DNA of 8,859 nucleotides from DAOTXL01 sp034434895 (lineage in GTDB: Bacteria; Chloroflexota; Anaerolineae; JAAYZQ01), in contig DAOTYI010000144.1 in the NCBI GenBank assembly GCA_034434895.1, forward strand, positions 1-8,859, given 5' to 3'. Of the stretch, positions 6,230-8,859 are shown piece by piece. The translations under genes were made by a program, and so were the position numbers. The notes below the pieces were generated by a model. That model had not been told where the DNA came from. It saw nothing but the letters and a program-made list of their open reading frames with translations, and ran no database searches. The first letter of the stretch is position 1, and every line of letters starts with the position of its first letter.

Positions 6230-7270
6230 ATGAGTTCTGGGATGCGCTGGGGGCATAGGGTGTGGCGAGGGCTGGGCAGCATCCGGCTGGCCGCCCTGTT
6301 GCTGGCCGCCCTGTTGCTGGCCTCTCTGGCCGGCAGCCTGTTCCCGCAGATGCCTGCCGATCCCGCCGCCCGTGAGGCTTGGCTGGCAGGGGTAGCGCTG
6401 CGCTATGGCCAGGCGACCGGCCTGCTCCGCGCCGTGGGCCTGTTCGATGTCGGCCACGCCCCCTGGTTCCTGGCCCTGCTGGCCGCCCTGCTGCTGAACC
6501 TGTTGATCTGCACCCTCCAACGACTGCCACGCCTGTGGCGATCTTGCCGGCAAGGCCACTGGACACAGGCCGGCACGCTGCTCAGTCACCTGGCAGCACT
6601 TTGCCTGGGGGTGGCTGTGGCTGCCCGACCGGCCCTGGTCTGGCAGGAAAGCGGCATCCGGCTGCTGCCCGGCCAGGTCCATCTGGTCGGCCACGGGCGT
6701 GACCTGGCTGTGCAGGCCGGCGAGCTGGCCATTGATCCCTACCCCGACGGCCAGCCCCGCGACTACCGGGTGCCGTTGACCATTCTGGCCGGTGGCTCAC
6801 CGCTGAAGAGCCGGACCGTGCGCCTCAACCACCCGCTCGTCTGGCAGGGGGTGTCCTTTCACCTGCAAGGCTACGGCCCGGCAGCCAGGGTCGTCGCCCC
6901 GGAGGGCACCTTTGCCCTGGATTTCGCCACCAGCCAGAGCCAGGAGATCAGGCTCCCCCAGGCCGGCCTCACCCTGCGCCTGGCCCTCCAGCCGGGAACA
7001 GACAGGCTGTTCGTCGAGGCGCGGACCCCCGATGGTCTCCCTCTCGGCTCCGGCACCGTGGCCGACGGACAGCCGATCGCAGTGCAGGGGACGTCCCTCG
7101 CCTTCCACCTGAGCCACTATACCATCTGGCAGGTGAGCCACGACCCGACCTTCGGCCTGACCGTCGGCTCGGCCGGATTGCTGCTGGTGGCAGCGATGAT
7201 CTCGCTGTGGATCCGCCCGGCCAGAGGTCCCAACTCTGTGGAAGGGTCAGTGGAGGAGGCTGATGAGTAA
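6230..7270 (+). CDS. resB: ResB/Ccs1-type cytochrome c biogenesis protein
   Basis: This 346-residue membrane protein is the ResB (CcsB/Ccs1) half of the system II cytochrome c synthetase, which moves haem across the membrane with CcsA and attaches it to CxxCH apocytochromes outside. Transmembrane segments lie near 18-38 (ending in GSLFPQ), 77-96 (WFLALLAALLLNLLICT), 114-132 (containing H120) and 308-328. A large extracytoplasmic domain lies between the third and fourth and carries the family stretch LNHPLVWQGVSFHLQGYG (from L189). The HDPTFGL motif precedes the last helix. The frame is closed by a stop at 6215, so translation starts at ATG 6230 (AAGGG at 6216-6220, 9-nt gap) or at ATG 6242. 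It is first in an operon with ccsA, with its own promoter at 6156-6184. Its 3' end overlaps ccsA by 8 bp, which suggests coupled translation. No thiol-reducing partner (ResA or CcdA) is visible in the window. Confidence 0.9.
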   Translation: MSSGMRWGHRVWRGLGSIRLAALLLAALLLASLAGSLFPQMPADPAAREAWLAGVALRYGQATGLLRAVGLFDVGHAPWFLALLAALLLNLLICTLQRLPRLWRSCRQGHWTQAGTLLSHLAALCLGVAVAARPALVWQESGIRLLPGQVHLVGHGRDLAVQAGELAIDPYPDGQPRDYRVPLTILAGGSPLKSRTVRLNHPLVWQGVSFHLQGYGPAARVVAPEGTFALDFATSQSQEIRLPQAGLTLRLALQPGTDRLFVEARTPDGLPLGSGTVADGQPIAVQGTSLAFHLSHYTIWQVSHDPTFGLTVGSAGLLLVAAMISLWIRPARGPNSVEGSVEEADE

Positions 7271-8045
7271 CGGCGGAGTCACTCCTCTGGCGGCGGGAGC
7301 CTGCTTCTTGCTGGCGGCCCTGGCTTACCGACGGGATCGGCGGGCCGGGGCCTGGCTGAGTGCAGCCGGGGTGATGATCCTGGGTGGGGCGCTGCTGGCG
7401 CGGGGGCTGCGGGCCGGCCACTGGCCGCTGACCGGTCAGTACGAGTTTGCCCTGGCCTTCGCCCTGGGGACGGCCCTGGCCGCACTGACCCTCGACACGA
7501 GGCCGGGCAGCCACGTTCCAGACCTCCAGGCAGCGGCAGCCCTCATCGCTGCTGCTCTGGTGGCCTATGCCCGGCTGGGCCTGCCGGCCTTCAAACGGGC
7601 CATCGCACCACTGCCGCCGGCCCTCAACTCGGCCTGGTTGCCACTGCATGCCGGGGTGGCGGCGCTGGCCTACGGTGCACTGGCCGTAGCCGGGGCAGCG
7701 GGCCTGGTCTGGCTGCTGCGCGAACCAGACCGCAATCAGGTGGGACTGCTGCTGGATCGGGCCATCGCCGCCGGTTACCCGCTGCTGACCCTGACCCTGC
7801 TGTTGGGGATGGTCTGGGCCCAGGTCGCCTGGGGTCGCGCCTGGGGCTGGGACCTGAAAGAGAGCTGGACGCTCATGACCTGGCTGATCTACACCCTCTA
7901 CTGGCACCTGCGGAGGCAACGGGGCTGGCAGGGCCGCCGCCTGGCCTGGCTGGCATTGATCGGGTTGGGAGCAGTGTTGTTCACCTTCCTGGGCGTCGGC
8001 TGGCTGGCGCGGAAGACAGGAGTGGAAAGCCTGCATCTGTTCTAA
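7263..8045 (+). CDS. ccsA: CcsA/ResC-type cytochrome c biogenesis protein with WWD motif
   Basis: This 260-residue polytopic membrane protein is the haem-handling half of the system II synthetase. The tryptophan-rich signature WGRAWGWDLKESW (190-202) is clear. The four histidines expected in the family are visible: H53 in GHWPLTGQYE, H129 in WLPLH, H215 in YTLYWHLR and H258 in GVESLH at the C-terminus. In studied members, external histidines next to the WWD segment hold haem during transfer to the apocytochrome. Repeated Ala/Leu/Gly-rich hydrophobic segments fit about seven or eight helices; the protein is at the short end for the family. ATG 7263 lies inside the end of resB and is preceded by GGAGGAGG (7252-7259). 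The stop at 8043-8045 is followed directly by an inverted-repeat element and then by a protein with a CxxCH motif. Confidence 0.92.
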   Translation: MSNGGVTPLAAGACFLLAALAYRRDRRAGAWLSAAGVMILGGALLARGLRAGHWPLTGQYEFALAFALGTALAALTLDTRPGSHVPDLQAAAALIAAALVAYARLGLPAFKRAIAPLPPALNSAWLPLHAGVAALAYGALAVAGAAGLVWLLREPDRNQVGLLLDRAIAAGYPLLTLTLLLGMVWAQVAWGRAWGWDLKESWTLMTWLIYTLYWHLRRQRGWQGRRLAWLALIGLGAVLFTFLGVGWLARKTGVESLHLF

Positions 8046-8046
8046 A

Positions 8047-8152
8047 AGCTGGTCTGAAAACCACTAAGGACACGAAGGACACAAGGAATTTCTTTCAATT
8101 TCATCTCATTTCCTTGCCCTGTGCGCCTTCGTGGTAGACTTTGACTGGCTCT
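8047..8152. repeat. Imperfect inverted-repeat element between ccsA and the radical SAM gene, copies 2 and 3 of the GACTGGCTCT family
   Basis: The left arm reads AGCTGGTCTGAAAACCAC (8047-8064) and runs into three 9-mers: CACTAAGGA (8062-8070), CACGAAGGA (8071-8079) and CACAAGGAA (8080-8088). The right arm is an imperfect reverse complement, with TCCTTGCCC (8111-8119), CCTTCGTGGT (8126-8135) and GACTGGCTCT (8143-8152). The spacer between the arms (about 8089-8110) is AT-rich. The right end matches the right end of the repeat at 4281-4330, including the identical 10-mer just upstream of a ribosome binding site. As RNA it could form a long mismatched hairpin between the two genes. No coding potential is seen in it. 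Confidence 0.65.
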
Positions 8153-8174
8153 GAGTTGGAAAGAAGAGGGTTCG

Positions 8175-8859
8175 ATGACCAAGATTTCCCGTCGCACATT
8201 TCTAAAAGGGCTCGCCGCCGCAGGGCTGTGCGCTCTGGGCGGAGGGGCGCTATGGGCCGACTGGCGGTGGGGGGACCAGACCACGGCCGAGGCTCCGCCA
8301 TCGCTGCCCGATCACACCCGCGAAGCCATGTACTACTCCGGTGTGGAGGGCGGGCTGGACTGTGCTTCGTGTCATGCCCCGGCCGAACCGTCGCGGACGC
8401 TCTACTGCCATGTCCCTCACCAGGGGCGTTACGTCCGTTGCGAGTTGTGCCCCAACCGTTGCCTCCTGGCCGAAGGGGAGCGCGGCACCTGTCGCGTGCG
8501 CGAAAACCGAGGCGGCCGGCTCTACAGCTTTGTCTATGGCAACCCGTGTGCCATCCATGTAGACCCCATTGAGAAGAAACCTTTCTTCCATTTCCTGCCC
8601 GGAACGACCGCCTTCTCGCTGGCTACTGCCGGCTGCAGCCTGCGCTGTAAATACTGCCAGAACTATACCATCTCCCAGCACCCTCCTGAGGAAACACAAA
8701 ACTACGACGCCCCGCCGGAAGCCATTGTCGGTGCGGCTGCCGGCCAGGGCGCGCCGACCATCGCCTACACCTACTCCGAACCGATGGTCTTTTATGAGTA
8801 TATGCTCGACACCGCTCGCCTGGGCCGCCGTGCCGGGTTGCGCAGCGTCGTCATCTCCT
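8175..8859 (+). CDS. Radical SAM protein (AmmeMemoRadiSam/PflA-like) with Tat leader and CxxCH motif, 3' end missing
   Basis: The frame is open from ATG 8175 to the window edge (228 codons plus one base). AAGAGGG (8164-8170) is a good ribosome binding site, and the in-frame stop at 8142 excludes an earlier ATG. Residues 4-12 (ISRRTFLKG) form a twin-arginine motif, followed by a hydrophobic Ala/Gly/Leu stretch to about 28. C63-A-S-C66-H67 is a CxxCH motif. Next come the family cysteines C89, C92, C96 and C106 (CELCPNRC ... GTC), HVDPIEKKPFFHFLPG (128-143), and the radical SAM cluster C154, C158, C161 (GCSLRCKYCQN) that ligates a 4Fe-4S cluster for AdoMet cleavage. TYSEP (199-203) also fits the family. 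The substrate of these enzymes is unknown to me. The leader and the CxxCH insertion between the EAMYY and VRCELCP blocks are unusual. It follows resB-ccsA by 129 bp. Family call secure; export and haem binding are inference. Confidence 0.88.
   Translation, partial: MTKISRRTFLKGLAAAGLCALGGGALWADWRWGDQTTAEAPPSLPDHTREAMYYSGVEGGLDCASCHAPAEPSRTLYCHVPHQGRYVRCELCPNRCLLAEGERGTCRVRENRGGRLYSFVYGNPCAIHVDPIEKKPFFHFLPGTTAFSLATAGCSLRCKYCQNYTISQHPPEETQNYDAPPEAIVGAAAGQGAPTIAYTYSEPMVFYEYMLDTARLGRRAGLRSVVIS

Noticed and set aside
5937..6233. Plus-strand open frame of 98 codons in the glcD-resB spacer
   Set aside because: It starts inside the terminal inverted repeat, runs through the other repeats and the promoter, is rich in Pro/Arg, and has no ribosome binding site or known domain.
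8175..8240. Lipoprotein signal using C19 of the radical SAM protein
   Set aside because: The residues before the cysteine are A-G-L, so position -1 is Leu rather than Gly/Ala/Ser; a plain Tat leader fits better.

Overview
This is a compact, GC-rich bacterial segment in which every supportable gene reads on the + strand. It holds six protein genes, and both window edges cut through one. I see no rRNA, tRNA, CRISPR array or transposase. The phylum is not fixed by the sequence. GC-rich coding DNA with hairpin-laden intergenic spacers, system II cytochrome c maturation and a Tat-leader radical SAM protein would suit a Chloroflexota-like (Anaerolineae-type) environmental bacterium, but this is a low-confidence inference.

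Layout. (1) 2-2980: a 5'-truncated family 31 glycoside hydrolase with both catalytic aspartates and an unusually long C-terminal extension. (2) 3058-4221: a class V PLP aminotransferase of the alanine/serine-glyoxylate type. (3) 4346-5743: a GlcD-type FAD-linked oxidase. Genes 2 and 3 together suggest glycolate -> glyoxylate -> glycine metabolism. (4) 5744-6229: a 486-bp gene-free region rich in inverted repeats. It includes a 168-bp element with 12-bp perfect terminal inverted repeats around four abutting hairpins, a second 10-bp inverted repeat, and a near-consensus sigma70-type promoter. (5) 6230-8045: resB and ccsA, overlapping by 8 bp, which are the two membrane subunits of the system II cytochrome c synthetase. 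(6) 8175 to the window end: a radical SAM protein related to the AmmeMemoRadiSam-system enzymes and PflA. It carries a twin-arginine leader and an N-terminal CxxCH motif, the motif to which CcsBA-type machinery attaches haem.

The most interesting biology is the last block. Haem-attachment machinery is followed, on the same strand, by a radical SAM enzyme that looks Tat-targeted and has a potential haem c site. Radical SAM chemistry is normally cytoplasmic, so this is either a real oddity or a motif with another meaning.

The second notable thread is intergenic DNA. The spacers at 4222-4345 and 8046-8174 share the same right-hand architecture: 9-nt periodic repeats, then GTGGT, then the identical 10-mer GACTGGCTCT, then the ribosome binding site and ATG. 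A related 9-nt periodic tract lies at 5985-6010. These look like members of a dispersed repeat family inserted next to start codons.
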